Numbered from the stretch's first letter, positions 1-12,006 are shown. The stretch is DNA of 64,000 nucleotides from Adineta ricciae (GCA_905250025.1 CAJNOJ010000259.1:27919-91918), one strand, 5' to 3'. Numbers and translations are program-made. Notes: generated from the sequence alone by a model not told the origin.

Positions 1-277
1 CCAAATCTGCATGTTAACGTATTTTTGCTTGTTTGCTATATTAGCTTCTAGTATCTGTAAAGTTTGAGAGAAGATATTGGCTGTAAACACTTGTATAGTC
101 TAAAGTTTTGAGTCAGACTGAAGCGCTGTGCTTTCCATGAGTACGTACAGTATGTTTGACCTCCTCAAATAACTATAGCTTTCTCGGACTGGATGATTCA
201 CAAAAAAAACAACTTTTATTTCCCATAAACTACAGGAGAATAGTGACAGCTATTTTTTCATCTCAAATAATCAATGT
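1..277. other. Non-coding start of window
   Basis: AT-rich DNA with no convincing coding signal. I see no gene, RNA or repeat boundary before the GC-rich palindrome that begins near 278. Confidence 0.5.
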
Positions 278-547
278 ACCCAGGTTATTATGGCACGGTC
301 GGTTTCGGCAGGTTAGGTTCGTTTTCCGACTATTTCCTTGCCGCCAGAAGTTCAAACGTAGGTTCCAGTCATTTACTGACCGTTTCCTGCAAACTTCGAG
401 CTGGAAACGGTCAGGAACTGCTCGGATATTTCCTGTGCAATACCGACCGGAATCCGGCGGCAAGGAACCTGTCGGAACCGGCAAAAACCATGCCGGAACC
501 GAATCAGATTTCAACGGATTCAGTCGCCGGAATGATCGACCTGGGAT
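278..547. repeat. GC-rich imperfect palindrome (foldback/MITE-like)
   Basis: About 270 bp, much more GC-rich than its surroundings, read as one imperfect inverted repeat. The outer ends pair as CCCAGG (279-284) with CCTGGG (540-545). An inner pair is TTCCTTGCCGCC (334-345) with GGCGGCAAGGAA (456-467). The innermost pair is TGACCGTTTCC (377-387) with GGAAACGGTCA (403-413), which is a perfect match. The open frames across it have no domain resemblance and are shadows of the repeat. It could be a non-autonomous foldback element. No clear target-site duplication was found. Confidence 0.65.
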
Positions 548-2420
548 ATCTGGATTGAGAATAAACTACGCCGGGAACGTGCGATCTATGTAAGAAAATA
601 ACACTTGGCCGAAGGAAGTTCATGACGATTACATATGCTATAACGTACATCTTAGATTTCTATTTTGTTTCGGTTAACAAAGCTCTATGAAAGTTAAGCT
701 CTATGCGCGGGGAAATCAAACGAAACATTTTTCGAATTATAGAGATATAATCGAGTGCAGCAAAGTTCTCAGTAGATAGTTTTATATTTGAATGAATCGT
801 ATTTATCACATTGCAACTGCAAGTGTGCTATCACTTTGTAATACCCGCTGTTAACGTCAGTGGCAGTGCATATCAAAAGTATGCGAGACAACGACTTTCT
901 GATGCGCCGTGGAATTCAACCGGCGGCGTTCAACGACTCGATTCGCCCGTATTGCTGCATTTTTTGAAAGGCTCTTCGTTCCACTATCGAGTAGCTAGGA
1001 AGACTTTTATGCATCGATTAACTGGACTCCTATAGTTTATTCTACGTAACTCATTAGTTTATTGTTGAATATTTCTACAGTGGGTAGCTATTCAAACGAG
1101 TATAATAAACAATAACGTATATAATTGAGTCATTGTTATTACTAAAAGAGAATTAATTGGGTAAAGCTCGTTTCATATAACCCTTTCCGGACAGCTTATT
1201 TTTTATCTGTTAAAATCCGCGTTCGCCCGAATGTAGAGAAAGTCAGAAAAACGATCGTTCATCTACATTCATGTAGATGAACTGTGGCAAAAGTGTAACT
1301 TCAGCCTGGCTGAAAGATGATACTCAACGAAGTTTTTTCGATTTACTATAGATTACAATCATAGAAATTCAATGAAAACGGATTTTGTATCAGTTTATTA
1401 GGAAATTAAACGATGAATATTCATGGTGGACATCACCTATTGTTGTACATAGGTTAAAAAATTCAATCAATCGCTAGAGATAATCTTCCTAATAGCGACG
1501 GGAAATTTTTATATGATCTTGTTTAAGTTGGCGTTCTTCTATTCTATGACCGATGTCTAATTATTTTATGTTTGAGGAATCTATCGATGACGCTCTTTCG
1601 AATGGTATAGTTTTTATTCAGTTTCGTTCATGTTTTCATGGAGAAATCACCGGTATAAAATGAAGAAGTCCTACTGTCGTTATTAGGTGTTACTTCCATA
1701 ATAACGACGGCCAGCTAATTTTCTTCCTTAATAGCGACGTTCCAGCGAAAATTATGCTAAAATAGACAACTTTTTGGAAAATGGCTCTTTTCACAATTTC
1801 TATTCAGAAAACGACCCTAAGTTCTGCTGACAATTTTGAAGAGCATCTCAAATACTACCGATATCTAGCGGTGTATCGTTCCTTGATGAAGTAATAAGTG
1901 GGTTCTGTGATGTTCAAAGATCATCTCTCGTGACTCGGAAAAAAAATTCTTCCAGATAGTGACGTCAAGTCACTGTTCATCCGTAGGAACGACACACTTA
2001 GAAAAGATGATGAAATCCTCATCAATCACAAATGTTTTTCTATCTATATTCGTAAAAATAGATGTAGAATAACGAAACATTGTAACGCTGCCCTTTTGAA
2101 TAGTATGAGAACAAGCTTTCATATGGCTATTGTTGTAGATGTCGCGTTCCTGAAGAGATTGATTAGCGATTAGAGCAACGTGTAATATGTCTGTTCAATC
2201 AACGGTTTTTGCCGATTAGAGCGAACTAGATATATTTCATTTATTCCTTACATTGAACGATACTTCAGTAAGTTTAGAAGTGATGATTTCGAAGAAGGAC
2301 AATACTCAATGATGCTTTTAAGGTGCAATACAGTTTTTTTTAAGCGAAAATAGAACTCATTCTCCAAATTTGTACGTATGTTGATCGGAAAACCTATGCT
2401 TCTTGTAGATAATCGAACCA
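548..2420. other. Intergenic, no gene seen
   Basis: No coding region is supported. Between about 1484 and 1742 the motif TAATAGCGACG (or TAATAACGACG) occurs four times in both orientations, which may be debris of a small inverted-repeat element. Confidence 0.5.
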
Positions 2421-2735
2421 ATGACTTCCAGTGGCCAAAAGAAAACGGTTGCTCCACGTGGTCAGTATGACAAACGAAAGTTAATTGATGCAGTGACTGC
2501 TGTTTTGGATGATGAGATGACGTCGGTTTTTGCATTGACAAATTACGGTGTTCCACAAAGTATGATTTGAATGTACGTGACCAACACTTCGTTAGGTATT
2601 GGCAGTGGTTGTCCTGTATATTTGGACAAGAAAAAAGAAGGTTATTTGGTCGATCTCATCAAACCATTAGCATGCGCCGGTGTTCGTTTAACTAAAAACG
2701 TTTTGAAGAAAGTTATTAGTGAATACATTATATAA
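2421..2735 (+). pseudogene. pogo/CENP-B-type transposase N-terminal DNA-binding fragment, broken
   Basis: One frame runs from an ATG at 2421 to a stop at 2733-2735, interrupted by a single TGA at 2568-2570. Residues around KRKLIDAVTAVLDD and then YGVPQSMI look like the Pipsqueak/homeodomain-like helix-turn-helix that starts pogo, Tigger and jerky-type transposases. The part after the stop (IGSGCPVYLD, then LTKNVLKKVISEYI) resembles the following CENP-B-type linker, in which family members usually read GxGRPxxL and LTRxxVLxxA. The TGA stands where an arginine CGA would be expected, so one C-to-T change explains it. No DDE catalytic domain follows, so this is a truncated relic. The family call rests on motif recognition only. 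Confidence 0.6.
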
Positions 2736-3957
2736 GCGTTTCTGATACACAACGTCGCAAAGGTAAATAATCTACTTACCGATCACTTCTATCAGATTTT
2801 GTGTTTCAATGTCTGTGCAAGCAAGCAATTTACAGACGTTTGATTTCCTACCAATTATTTTCAAGCGCGCCGCATTTTGATACTGGTTGTGAAAGATATT
2901 CACTCTATTTTTTCTTTCATGAACTTCATTTCACTGTTCATAAGTATTCTATCTACATAACACGAAATATTATGTAAAATCCTTGCTTCGCTTAGAGAAT
3001 TATTCGTTAATTTAGTCAGTATGATTTTTCGTATCACGATTTGACTTGAATATTTTGTTTCGTAGATACAGTTTAAGGAGGTATTGTATTGTAACCGAAA
3101 CTAGTCAAAATAAAAACGAAAGCATACAGATAAGGCGTTGTAACACTTGACAGAAGTGATATTCATACGAAAACCGGTCATTAGTAATAATAATATTCAA
3201 GAACTGATTATTGCTGACAACGAAAGCGGACTCAAATAGCGAGTAGAACTCGTGAGATAGAGCACAAGGAACGTCTTACGTGCATTTCGAGAGAAGTGTC
3301 AATGCCAAATTTACCTTTCGAGTCCCGACTTTCTTTTGCAAAAATCGGAAGCTTTTACAAGAAACCTTTGCATGCAGTCTTTATCTCTATAAGAAGATAA
3401 CGTTTTTTATGCTAAAAATCGATTAGTTTATCTTTGTATGGTGGTCTTTGAAACAATCTTCCATGATCAATTCAAATAAAAGAAAAAGAGAAATGTAATC
3501 GTACTGGAACGAAATAAAGCATATACAACATAAATATGTAATACTGACATGTCCAGAGGAAACAGGAAGATTATGTGTGTCTAATATTACCTACTGAAAG
3601 ATAATAAGATGCTCTAAATAGTTAAGAAATATATTAGGAGCAACTCTTCTCAATAACTGCACTTGGACGTATATATACATCTCAGGGACTCAAAAGGTTA
3701 AAGAGAGAGTCGATCAAATGATTGACAAGAAACTGAAAAAAAGAATCAAACGACACAATTTCATCTTTTGTTTCTTATTCTCTTATATTGACCAATCCAA
3801 TCTTATGTCAAATGTGATAGATGCGTATGAAATCTTATTATGGAATATATCTAAAAAGAATTCGTTGTGAGATTTGAAAACCTGGTGTATAAATTTCAAT
3901 CAGTTCTTCTCTTTTCTCCTTAACAAATGTATTAAGTACGAGAAAAAATGTTGACAA
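2736..3957. other. Intergenic, no gene seen
   Basis: AT-rich DNA between the transposase relic and the 3' end of the minus-strand FG-GAP gene. I see no coding region, RNA gene or clear repeat. Confidence 0.5.
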
Positions 3958-5528
3958 TTATTCATCACATGGTGAACCTAATAAAAGTCGAATAACGTTC
4001 ATTTCTGGATCAACGAAAACGACATCATCTCTACCATCTTGATTTAAATCAATAACTTTCAAAGATTGAGCACATTTACCATTGGTTGTTGTATAGTTTG
4101 AGAAAGATAAATAATGTCGATCCAAAATTCCGATTTTCAACGCGAGAAATACACTCACCGTTCCATTACAATGTAAAATAGCCAAATCATCAATACCATC
4201 CTTATTAAAATTAATCACAGCCATAGATGTTGGATAAATGTCTGTCAAATAGATTTGTGTAAAAAATTTTCCTTGACCGAAACCAAATTCAATTTGTAAG
4301 GTATTCGAGCGAAAAGAAATTATTGCCACATCATCCGATTGGTCATCATTGAATCTTCCTTTGATCATTTTCGATGGATATTCATTTGTCATCCCAGTGC
4401 GAGTAAGTCCCGTATACGGATCTGAATTACTGGAATTATAGAAAAACGGGAAAAGAAGCCCACTGAGAAAAGAAACAACGATGTCAGACCCGATTCCATC
4501 TTTATTAAAGTCACCAATAACAATGTCAATAATATTTTCCGTGTCTTCAAAATAGTATTGAAAATAGTTCGCAATCTTAAACTGACATCCGCTGCCATCG
4601 TTTAGAAAACAAATAAGTTTTTTCGGAATATTCGTCATATTTGCATTTTGAGTAACAATCAGATCAACAAATCCATCAAGATTTAGATCACTGACTTCAA
4701 TTAAATCCGGTGGATATCGATAAGCATAGTAAGAAAAATTGTATGGAGGCGAGTGAAATAAATTTGTTTCGGAGGTACCAAAGTAAATCACAATTCTCTT
4801 TTCTATTGATAATGTTACAGCTAAAGACAGGAAAGATTATTTTTGAATAAACAATAGTTTTGTAGAATCTCACAAAGCTTATTTTGTCTTTATCAACTTA
4901 CTCTATCAACACGCACACACGAAGAAATCTCTAATACAAAATTCCCAATACTCACCCAGATCTAAAAATGAATCGTTGTCAAAATCCGTCGTTACTACTT
5001 TTTGTGGACCAGAACCATTTCCAGTGGATAAAATTTGTTGAATCTGAAATGTTCCATTTCTATTTCCTAACAACACACTTACAGTATGAGACTCAAAATT
5101 AGTTATAGCTAAATCGATAATTGAATCTCGATTAAAATCACCAGTAGCAATTGACATTGGATGAAGATCAGTTTGATATGTTTGAGATTGATATTTTAAA
5201 GTCATATGACAAAAAGAATCTAAAAGAATTGCAATTAATCTACTCTTTTCTTTTATATCACAATCAAAACATGCTTGTTGGTTTTGACATCGATGGTGTT
5301 ATTGTACTATCCGTCATTGATTGAGTTGTTTTTGTTGTTAATATTATGGAATCTTGTTGTTCTTTTCGATGTAGAAATAAAACGATGCAAGTGATAACTA
5401 TGGTTGTTACGGACAGAAGACAAATACAAATTATGATTACTCGATCTTTGTGTTTTCTATGTCATGGAAAATAGCACAAAGCATCCATTTATCGAATTGT
5501 ACTTACGATCTGTTCTCTTCTCCGCCAT
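3958..5528 (-). CDS. Type II membrane protein with FG-GAP/VCBS repeats (one frameshift)
   Basis: Predicted exons, in coding order: 5528-5507 (ATGGCGGAGAAG), 5445-4956 and 4820-3958. The introns are 61 bp (gtaagt..aaag) and 135 bp (gtgagt..tttag). A short cytosolic start is followed by one hydrophobic helix (VIIICICLLSVTTIVITCIV) and a Thr/Ser-rich stalk. At least seven FG-GAP-like units with DxNxDGxxDL calcium-loop motifs follow, for example DFNRDSIIDLAI, DLNLDGFVDLIV, NFNKDGIDDLAI and DLNQDGRDDVVF. Splicing the 135-bp intron restores FLDLAV across the junction. Such repeats form an integrin-alpha-like beta-propeller, here probably extracellular. The frame is lost in a TTTT run (plus 5266-5269): removing one T restores it, so it is a sequencing error or a real lesion. 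The first exon overlaps the last exon of the upstream gene in another frame, so a fused transcript is possible. Confidence 0.72.
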
Positions 5529-8500
5529 TTACTGTAAACAATAACTGAAAGAGAAATATGATATCGAAATAAAATCTGACAAAATGTATTTACTTGGACT
5601 TCTGCTGTTGTCGGAACTGGAGTAATATTCGCAATATTATTATCTTCATTGATCACTGTCACATTCGGCTCATGTAAATTTGGCGCCATTCGACTTGTTT
5701 TCTTACGTCTATCAACGATTTTGTAGACTATCAGTGCTACATATCGTACAAAGAAACGCAGACCAGTGATTAGACCACCAAAGAGTGCAATCAGTGTAGT
5801 CATAGCATAAACTGTATTATATTCCATTGGATAGGAATATTGACACAATCGAGGAGCGCATTGACGAAAGTAAAGATCGAAAGATGTATTTTGTAACCAA
5901 TTGGACACAAATAATCGACTTAGAATGGTTTCGACTGTTGTATTTGGTATTGCCAATGATGAATACTTGAGAACTTTGAATGGTAAAGGTTTATGATAGA
6001 AAATAAATGTTTGCATCATAGATACACATAGATCATTAAAGAAACAATCCAAAGTTGATTGAAGAAGAGCATTCAACGGTAAACATCCAGCGAGAAATCC
6101 TTGTATTGTTTCGCCAAATGCTTTATCCTGTGTATTAAAGTAAAATCCGGGAAACTTAGAACAGTTCGATTGTACATCACATGAACAATTCTCTGTCCCG
6201 TATTGTTGTGGAACAGCTAACATATCTTTTCGTAGACTAGGAGTTTCATCGTAATCAGAAGATCTCTCGAAAAGAAAATTCCAATTTGATTTCAACACTG
6301 CCGCTAATTGATTTCCATGATTCGTCACTTGAATCAACTTGAGTATTTCCATAAACTGATTGAATGTTGTTTGTTTGAACTGTTCAATCAATAGTTCTGT
6401 CTGAAAATTAAATTCATCGTTGGAGATAACAAGAGCTGTGATAAAATCTGTCTGTGCAAATCGTGACAATGATATGTTCAACATACTTTTAGAAAGTGCA
6501 CAAAGTTTTGCGACAGTCTGCAATTGTGCGTGAATTAATGCTCTGTAATCATCACCATGAGGCACGTGCATCATCTTATCAAAACTAGAGCTTATCACCT
6601 TATCTAACCATTGTGGAGAAACAAATAAACTCTGACAAATTGGATGATATTCGGGTTCAATTCGGGAAATAAATTGATTGTGTTTAATTGCCATGCGACT
6701 GCAAGGACATTGCAGTTTGAAAGGGTACTTAGAGAATAACTCTCTGTATTTTAATGGTGATGGATCTTTAACAATTTTTGTAACTGATTCTTGTCTTGAT
6801 AATGTATAAAGTATCAGAATAAACAAAACTGTTAATAGTAAAATCAAATATACTCGAGTTATTCTACGACCTCTGCGAATTACTTTTGAGTCATTTGATG
6901 GTGGAATTGTTGGGAAAAGATTGAGTTCTTCTATCGTTTGTTTACCAAATACAACCAGATTGTGAAATTTCGTACCTGTTGTTGAACAATGAGTCTCTTG
7001 CATCGTAATGACAACACTTTGTCGTCGCTGAAAATACTTCCGAACTTTAATCAATAATTGAACGAGAAACGGGAGAAGTAGACGTAACGCAGTATTGAAA
7101 CCACCAATCAAACCAACTATTGTTGTTATTATAGAAATGAGACTTGGTCGACTTGTATAAGTATATGAGCATTCTATTGGTTGACATTGATTAAAATAGG
7201 ATTGAAATGAACTATCATTCTTCCATGATTGAATAAACAGATTATTAGCTAATGAACCAACTTGTTGATATTCAACGTTATTCGATAAAAAAGATGATGA
7301 TGATGATTTCAAAGTTGAAAAATTCGTTGGAGAGAATGTTGAATTAATCAATTGTGTGATCTGCCGAAGACATGTTTGATTATAAAAACATTCCAATGTT
7401 GACATAAGAACTGATTTCAAAGGAAACCATCCTTGCGACATGCCGGGAATAACGTGTGTTGCTCCGCTTTCATTAATCACGACTTTTAGATGACAATTAT
7501 CAAATACCATCGGTGTACAAATGCAGTGTATAATTGTGGAAAAATCATTTATATTACATTTGGGTCGCTCATGCCAAAAATAGGAATATAACTCCAACTG
7601 AGGAATGTATGTGGGGGTAACACGTGGGTCTTCTTTTGCGATAGCTGTGTTTATTGATGATGCGAATTGATTGATTTCGAGATTCGTTTCTAATAAAGTC
7701 AATGAACGTTCAAACAACTCAGATACGGTAACTTTGAACTGGTTTACGAGTACATCGATATGCGTTTGAAATGCTTGAGAACTAAGTACTTGATTTGTAA
7801 TAAATTTAGTTTGATAGAATGATTGAAGAGAATCATAAACTGTTTGATTTGCTGCGCGGCATAATGTGGACAAAAGTTGGAAAAAAGATTGAGAATAATA
7901 ACGAATATCATGGGTATATAAGGGTTTCGGTGAGGATTGAGTAAACTGAAGGTCAATCCAAGAAGACGTGACAAAGTGACTCAAACAAACTTCATGATAT
8001 TCAGGTACAATATATGAAATCAATCGATTTTCTATTGATATTTGATTACAAGGACAGTTGAGTGTCAATGGATATTGATCATCCAGACGAAGAAAATCTT
8101 CTAGAGAAGGTGAACGAACAGTAACATGAATTGTTTGCCGTCTAAGTGATGTAAAGGCAGTGAGAATAATAACAGCAGAAAGCATCAAGATTAGATAAAG
8201 TCGTGTCGTAGTGTATTGTTGGTGAAGAATATTTGCATCGTTTGTTGAAGGAATACTTTTGAATAGATTCAATTCGATCAATTTTTGTTTCAATAATCGA
8301 AAAAGTTCTTTCATACGTTCGTTGATGGTGTAAAATTCTGAAAAATAAAGTGAAACAATTTCTCCATTTAATGTCATTTTCATTTACCTCGATTAAGTCT
8401 ATTATTTGTATCTTGTGTGGTAATTGTTCGCCGTCGACTGAGACGAAATTTTTGAATCAATGGTAATATTGTTTCAATGATGACAGGACAAATATTAGTT

Positions 8501-9840
8501 AAAATGGATGATAAACCACCATAGAGACCAATTAGGAGTGTTACAATTAATAAGAAACTATTTCCTTGAACAATTGTATATTGACATGAAGCTGGTGCAC
8601 AATTATTGAAATATTGCTTAAAGGATGTTTTGTTAGACCAATGAATGACAAACATGTGACTCAGTAATGTTTCAATTGTCGAATCTGAAATTGACGAATT
8701 CAGTTTTGAAAAACTGTTCGATGAATTCGTGAGATTGTCAATCATAGTTTGATCGTAAAGTATTTCGAGTGTTGATTTGAGAAGTGCACTCACCATATAA
8801 CAACCTGTTTGAAAACCATGAACAGAATTATTCTGAAATGTTGCGAAGCCCATACAACTCTGAACAGTTGAACTTGTACATTGACATGAAGAGTTATCTG
8901 AGAATGTATATTTTATCCCATGAAATGGAACACTGCCCGGGTCGGTAATATCTGGACGGCGCCTACTAAAAGGTAAAACACTTGTTATTGAGGCGCCAGT
9001 CAGAAATAAATTTTGTGCAATTATATCTTGAGTAAATGTTAACGTTCTTAAAAATGTTTTTGGAGTCATTTCAAGGAAATCGGCTAATAACAAATCAATA
9101 TGAAGTTGAAAAACGTCTTGTGTAGGCAGTTGAGATTGAATCATTTCTGTCTGGAGAAATGTTTCAACAGTACGTGTGATTGTTTCTTGTGTTAATTGAC
9201 AAAATGTTCTAAGTGTTTTAAATTGAAATACAGCTATTCGATGAAAATCAGTTTGAATTGAATTGTTCCAAGTTTTCTTGTACAAACTGAATAATTGTTG
9301 GAAAAATCTCTCCGAAATAAAGTCACTTTGACATAATTCATGATAGACAGGCTCAATGGCAACAAATTGTTTGTACTTCACCGCTACTGTTGTACAAGGA
9401 CAATGCAACGATACGTCTTTACGCAGACTTGAATATTTGACAAATGAAGGAGATTTGATTATAATCGTATTTTCACGAGATTCAAGAGAATAATAGAATG
9501 CTATTATAACAAATGACACGACTAAAAGAATCAAATACAGATGTGTCGATCGGCGTTCATTTTGTATAACAGATTCATCTTCAATACCACTTTGGAATAA
9601 ATTCAGTTCACTTAGAGAAGATTTGCACAATGTCTGATACATGCGAAACTTGATTTTCAGTGACATTGTTGTGTTAATATTATAAATCTGAAGAACTAGC
9701 CTCTGGTGAAATCTGCCAACAGATTCTTTCAAATTATATTGATATTTATGCTTTCCGAGGGAAAGAAAGAGAAATGTTTTAAAACGCCATAAGGTTCTGT
9801 ATAACATACAGTGAGAGCAACCAAAAGGAAATGCTTGCAT
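5503..9840 (-). CDS. Large membrane protein of three tandem two-TM modules, unknown function
   Basis: Three exons (9840-8388, 8337-5594, 5544-5503) joined by introns of 50 and 49 bp give about 1412 residues with frames consistent throughout. The protein is three repeats of one module. Each has a cytosolic ELNLF motif, TM1 beginning with LYLILL or a close variant, a large ectodomain starting near CPC (e.g. TLNCPC, LQCPC), a conserved PEYHxxC-type motif, further cysteines (CxYTY or CQYS near the end), and TM2 with a GG motif (GLYGG, GLIGG, ALFGG) before a basic tail. Two helices around a Cys-rich ectodomain recall DEG/ENaC or P2X topology, but no diagnostic motif proves that. I know similar unnamed proteins from bdelloids. 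ATG 9666 is an alternative start. The stop lies in the donor of a possible further intron leading into the FG-GAP gene. Confidence 0.7.
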
Positions 9841-10512
9841 GGAGGTGGCATTCACGACTAAATAATAGATGTAAAACCGAATTCTCCCTACAGAGAATGT
9901 TAGAGATACTATACATTTAAGTCATACTAACGCACTTTGCCAAATAAAAACGTATTTTATTCTATTCTATACATTCATAGATCCCACCGAATTTCCAGAC
10001 CATTTTTAAAACATTAAATTCATCGAACGACTTTATAAAAAAAGACAACTCTGCCCAAAACTTTTACAGCAATCATTCTATGAAAAAAAATGTTGTTCTT
10101 TTTGTGAACGCTACAAAGTGAGAATTAAGCTTTTTAATCTAATTATGAAAATATTGACAATGTTTTTCAAGTAAATCTTTCACACAGATAATATATCATT
10201 CTGATAAAAAGTAACTAGACCCGGTGTTTATCCTATATTATCACTATCAATTGTTTGTTTTGACAAAGTAGATAGTGAGTCGGAAAGCCCGTCAAATTCC
10301 CAACAACTCTATATAGGCACATCTTTTATACGCATGCCCGAATTGATAAAGAGAACTCACCAATCGTTGTTTTTTCTTTTCTGACGAATTCACGATGTCA
10401 AGACAATAAAGAATCTGCATATCGTGTAGTAGTAGCACTAGCACTTCTTCAATGTATCTTCTGTCATCTTATATCTTTGACCGTATACATAGGATTGTTG
10501 TACATTAAACTC
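9841..10512. promoter_or_regulatory. Divergent intergenic region between two membrane-protein genes
   Basis: The region separates the minus-strand three-module gene from the plus-strand four-helix gene, so both promoters should lie here. A TATA-like CTATATAG at 10309-10316 points to the plus-strand gene and is conserved in the second copy near 28.65 kb. No other control element can be assigned by eye. Confidence 0.35.
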
Positions 10513-10968
10513 ATGACAAGTTTACTAAAGATTTATTCATGGATTTCAATCATTTTTCCATGGTTTTCTTCGTTACTTTATCTATTCTTACCTGGTGAAA
10601 CAATGAAATATTTTGGTCATTCACCTACACCATCGGGTGAATTTTGGGTACAAGTTGTAGCAAGTGGAGATATCCTCATTGGATTTCTTGCTTTAGTTGG
10701 ACTAAGAACAAAACATAATGGTGTATTGAAACTAATTCTACAATCAATTGCTATTTATACTATATTTCATATGTCTACTTTTTGGTATGTTCACGCTTAT
10801 CGAAAAAATCATCCTTATGGCTGTGTTTCGTATATGATCTTCTTAGTTATGTGTATTGTTGTTTGCATATGGTGGGGTTGGTGGAAATCACCTCATCAGT
10901 TAAATAATACTACAGTTTTCGAAAATAAAAATAAATACAGATTCCTTTCTTTTTTCACCAACGTTTGA
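10513..10968 (+). CDS. Small four-helix membrane protein, unknown function
   Basis: 151 residues from the ATG at 10513 (MTSLLKIYSW); the frame is open upstream but without an ATG. Four hydrophobic segments are visible: ISIIFPWFSSLLYLFL, DILIGFLALVGL, LILQSIAIYTIFHMSTFWY and SYMIFLVMCIVVCIWWGWW. The loop after TM1 carries MKYFGHSPTPSGEFW. No enzymatic motif is present and I cannot name the family with certainty. The gene is single-exon, with a TATA-like box about 200 bp upstream, and divergent from the three-module gene. The duplicate at 28849 has the same frame but a TGG-to-TGA stop, so this is the likely working copy. Confidence 0.65.
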   Translation: MTSLLKIYSWISIIFPWFSSLLYLFLPGETMKYFGHSPTPSGEFWVQVVASGDILIGFLALVGLRTKHNGVLKLILQSIAIYTIFHMSTFWYVHAYRKNHPYGCVSYMIFLVMCIVVCIWWGWWKSPHQLNNTTVFENKNKYRFLSFFTNV

Positions 10969-11371
10969 ATTTTATTTTAACCGTTAGCTCTCTCTCTCCT
11001 TTCCTTGGTCACTGGAGTGACCAAGTCGCGCTAGAAGCTAGGTTCGATCTTTGGTGAATTTGACCATACCAGCAACATAGTCGTATGTGAAAGATACATT
11101 GTAAGATCAAAAATGAAAATAACTATATAATGTTACTTGTTATATTTTGCATCAGAGAGTATCCATGTGACAAAAAATAGTTATTTTCAATATCTATATT
11201 AATAAAGTACAACTAGTAGACTTTTCGTACTATTTTGGACTATGTTAAGTGGAAACTTATACTATTTCGTACCGCTCAAAGTAGTTTCGAATACTTTCTT
11301 AATTTCAAATACTTATTTTTAATTTATATATTTGAAGAAGTATGTTTTTCTATTTTATTGACTTTCTAAAG

Positions 11372-11646
11372 TAGGGATGGTACATTTACGTTTATTTGAA
11401 ATTAACGTAAACGGATTCCGTTAACCGTTGAAATCAACGTTAACGAAACCCATTAGCCTTAATATTGACCTCAACGACTTTGACCTAACTAGGGTTAGGG
11501 CATCTAATTTTATTTTAGTTAATTAACGAACATTAATCAACGGGTTTCGTTAACGTTGATTTCAACGGTTAACGGATTTACTGAAACCCGTTAACGGTTA
11601 ATATTAACGTTAAATAACTCAAATTAAATTCAATGGTCCACCCCTA
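11372..11646. repeat. hAT-like MITE with perfect 33-bp internal inverted repeat
   Basis: About 275 bp, starting TAGGGATGG and ending CCACCCCTA, the type of terminus seen in hAT elements. Inside, 11419-11451 and 11542-11574 are a perfect 33-bp inverted repeat rich in GTTAACG. Flanking 8-mers TTTCTAAA and TTTCCAAC may be a decayed 8-bp target-site duplication. A second copy lies at 29783-30070. No coding capacity. Confidence 0.7.
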
Positions 11647-12006
11647 TTTCCAACACTCCAAATTCTGTGTATTCACTTTTATTTTATTTCTTATAAGCCT
11701 CTGAAACAAACGCCTAGTCGTTGACATACACGCTTCCACTCACTCATCTACTTAGACTTCACTGTCGAAAGCAATATATCCATTTTCTTAGATCATTTCT
11801 TCAAAATAATTCACTTTGTGTTACTATGGTTCTTAGAAATAAACAAAAAAGAGGACATGACATCTTATGCGCTACCAGAGTTGAAGAATATTTGCCAAGC
11901 TTGGTTCCTACTTGTTTGGAATACTATTAACGTGTTAATACCTACGAGAATTTACTAACAAAGTGAAATAATCTTTTTGATTTTGATTTACACATTTCCT
12001 TTGAAA

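Larger units (their letters stand above)
7715..12006. repeat. Segmental duplication 1, copy 1
   Basis: This stretch is repeated at 26329-30430 with high identity, including the intron, coding modules, small membrane-protein gene and hAT-like MITE. This copy keeps open frames, while the other carries deletions, stops and N joins. Confidence 0.85.

Noticed and set aside
156-593. Open frames of 83-145 codons on both strands
   Set aside because: They lie across the GC-rich palindrome, which lowers stop frequency in all frames. No domain or start context supports them.
8338-8387. ATG at 8383 as the start of a separate two-module gene
   Set aside because: The ATG lies inside a 50-bp GT..AG intron that joins module 1 to modules 2-3 in frame.
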